Origin: Sulfuriferula thiophila | GTDB lineage: Bacteria; Pseudomonadota; Gammaproteobacteria; Burkholderiales; Sulfuriferulaceae | Reading direction: 5' to 3' | DNA length: 64,000 bases | Assembly (NCBI RefSeq): GCF_003864975.1 | Contig: NZ_BHGL01000006.1 | Span: forward strand, 248,001 to 312,000 | In this document: positions 63,152 to 64,000 of the stretch, piece by piece | Position numbering within the stretch: the first letter of the stretch is position 1 | Layout of the letters: the number at the start of each line of letters is the position of its first letter | Made by a program: the position numbers and the translations under genes | The notes under the pieces: model-generated | What the model was told of the DNA's origin: nothing | What the model saw: only the letters and a program-made list of their open reading frames with translations | Databases searched by the model: none

Positions 63152-64000
63152 ATGAAAAATTTACACAGCCAACAAAAGCGTGACTTGGGGCGACTGGCTT
63201 CCTGGTTGCTGGTCGGAAGTTTATCTGCAACTCTGCTTGCTGGGTGCGGCGACAAACCCAAAGCGCCAGAGAATGATGCAAAGCAGCTCGACAAAATGGA
63301 ACCGGTAAGCAAAGACAAGACAACACCAAAACAGGGAAATCCCGACGAAAAAAGCGGCGAGAAACTGCTCACGCTGAGCGCAGAAGAAGTCAAAACAGCA
63401 AATATCCAAGTGCAGAAATTGGAATTGCAGAATAGAGCCGGACAGATCATGGTTACGGCGACTATTCAGATTAACCAGGATAAATTGGCTCACGTAGGCC
63501 CGCGCATGCCAGGGCGTATCGTCAAGGTGAATGCTAGCCTGGGTGACCGAGTAAAACCGGGGCAGGCTCTGGCTATGCTGGATAGCATTGATCTGGGTGA
63601 GGCGCGTTCGAGCTATCTGCAAGCAGCGAGTGAGGCGGCGCTGGCCCAAGCCAATTTCGCGCGTGCCCAGCGGCTGAATGCTGACAATATCATCCCGGAG
63701 AAGGACTACTTGCGCGCTCGCGCCGAACACGAAAAAGCCCGCGCCGCACTGCGTGCCGCCGGTGACAAGCTGCGCATGATGGGCGTCGTCCCGGAGAAAC
63801 TATCCGGTTCGGTGTTCGCGTTGACCGCACCGTTTGCCGGTACCGTCATCGAGAAAAAAGCGGTACTGGGTGAGCTTGCCCAGCCGGACGCATTTCTATT
63901 TACCGTAGCCGATTTGTCCACTCTGTGGATAGAAAGCGATTTATTCGAAAAAGACCTTGGCAAGGTCAGGGTTGGTGCCCAGGCCATCGTCACTGTGTCC
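63152..64000 (+). CDS. czcB: CzcB-type periplasmic adaptor (truncated by window edge)
   Basis: First 283 codons of an RND membrane-fusion protein. A lipoprotein signal ends at LLAGC (Cys32), followed by a charged linker (DKMEPVSKDKTTPKQGNPDEK), the lipoyl-like half-motif GRIVKVNASLGDRVKPGQALAML, a hairpin (EARSSYLQAASEAALAQANF and ALRAAGDKLRMMGV), the second lipoyl part (FALTAPFAGTVIEKKAVLGE), and the start of the beta-barrel (LWIESDLFEKDLGKVRVGAQAIV). It is open to the right edge, so it was found by direct reading. CusB and CzcB types are similar here; the neighbour CzcC-type gene favours the Czc family. Confidence 0.88.
   Translation, partial: MKNLHSQQKRDLGRLASWLLVGSLSATLLAGCGDKPKAPENDAKQLDKMEPVSKDKTTPKQGNPDEKSGEKLLTLSAEEVKTANIQVQKLELQNRAGQIMVTATIQINQDKLAHVGPRMPGRIVKVNASLGDRVKPGQALAMLDSIDLGEARSSYLQAASEAALAQANFARAQRLNADNIIPEKDYLRARAEHEKARAALRAAGDKLRMMGVVPEKLSGSVFALTAPFAGTVIEKKAVLGELAQPDAFLFTVADLSTLWIESDLFEKDLGKVRVGAQAIVTVS

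Overview
The window reads as chromosome of a betaproteobacterium, most likely in the Nitrosomonadales (the Gallionella/Sulfuricella side of the class). This is an inference from gene order (lysC followed by tRNA-Ser and tRNA-Arg; suhB divergent from trmJ-cysE-iscR-isc-hsc-fdx-iscX; fur divergent from bamE-dapB), from the protein sequences, and from an abundance of metal, Fe-S and c-di-GMP genes. No rRNA or other species marker is present. No integrase, transposase, phage gene or CRISPR array was seen.

Layout. 1-10.5 kb is housekeeping: the 5' part of metG (cut by the window edge), a DUF202 membrane protein, aconitase acnA, a secreted DUF302 protein, an HD-GYP protein, prmB-dapE-arsC-like, fur, and bamE-dapB. 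10.5-20.8 kb holds a small Met/Gly-rich exported protein, the divergent metE/metR pair with a perfect MetR box, a glyoxalase-fold protein, a 1007-residue GAF-PAS-GGDEF-EAL protein, a GNAT enzyme and katG. 21-29.8 kb is one 8.7-kb gene for a cyclic beta-1,2-glucan synthase. 29.9-33.2 kb is accessory: a HipBA-type toxin-antitoxin pair preceded by an ordered array of repeats, and an orphan periplasmic binding protein. 33.2-45.4 kb returns to core genes: tRNA-Arg, tRNA-Ser, lysC, suhB, trmJ, cysE, the complete isc/hsc Fe-S assembly cluster, ycaO and an RluF-type pseudouridine synthase. 45.6-47.2 kb is AT-richer, with an HNH nuclease, an unknown partner and a decayed copy of the 3' end of hemN. 47.2-55.4 kb has a PhnD-like binding protein overlapping a PAS-GGDEF-EAL sensor, hemN, a beta-barrel outer-membrane protein, an unknown secreted protein, and a two-gene unit encoding a membrane protein with an HEFLH motif. 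55.6-64.0 kb is a metal-handling region: a cytochrome c-FTR1 iron permease behind a Fur box, an ArsR-family repressor and P-type ATPase behind a 24-bp palindrome, a DUF302 protein, a SHOCT membrane protein, a Met-rich exported protein, a CzcI-like protein, and CzcC/CzcB-type RND efflux genes running off the right edge.

How the parts connect. Fe-S supply and cysteine supply look co-regulated: near-consensus IscR type-1 sites overlapping promoter -35 elements lie before both cysE and iscR. Iron control appears through Fur and the Fur box before the FTR1 permease. The right-hand region combines iron uptake with export of a soft or transition metal from cytoplasm (P-type ATPase) and periplasm (RND pump). 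Two large c-di-GMP enzymes and one HD-GYP protein show active c-di-GMP signalling; one of them is tied genetically to a periplasmic binding protein.

The strongest candidates for something under-described are the metal region with its palindrome over the ArsR promoter, the 41-bp-phased repeat array before hipBA, the binding-protein/c-di-GMP pair flanked by hemN-derived direct repeats, and the HEFLH membrane protein with its small partner.
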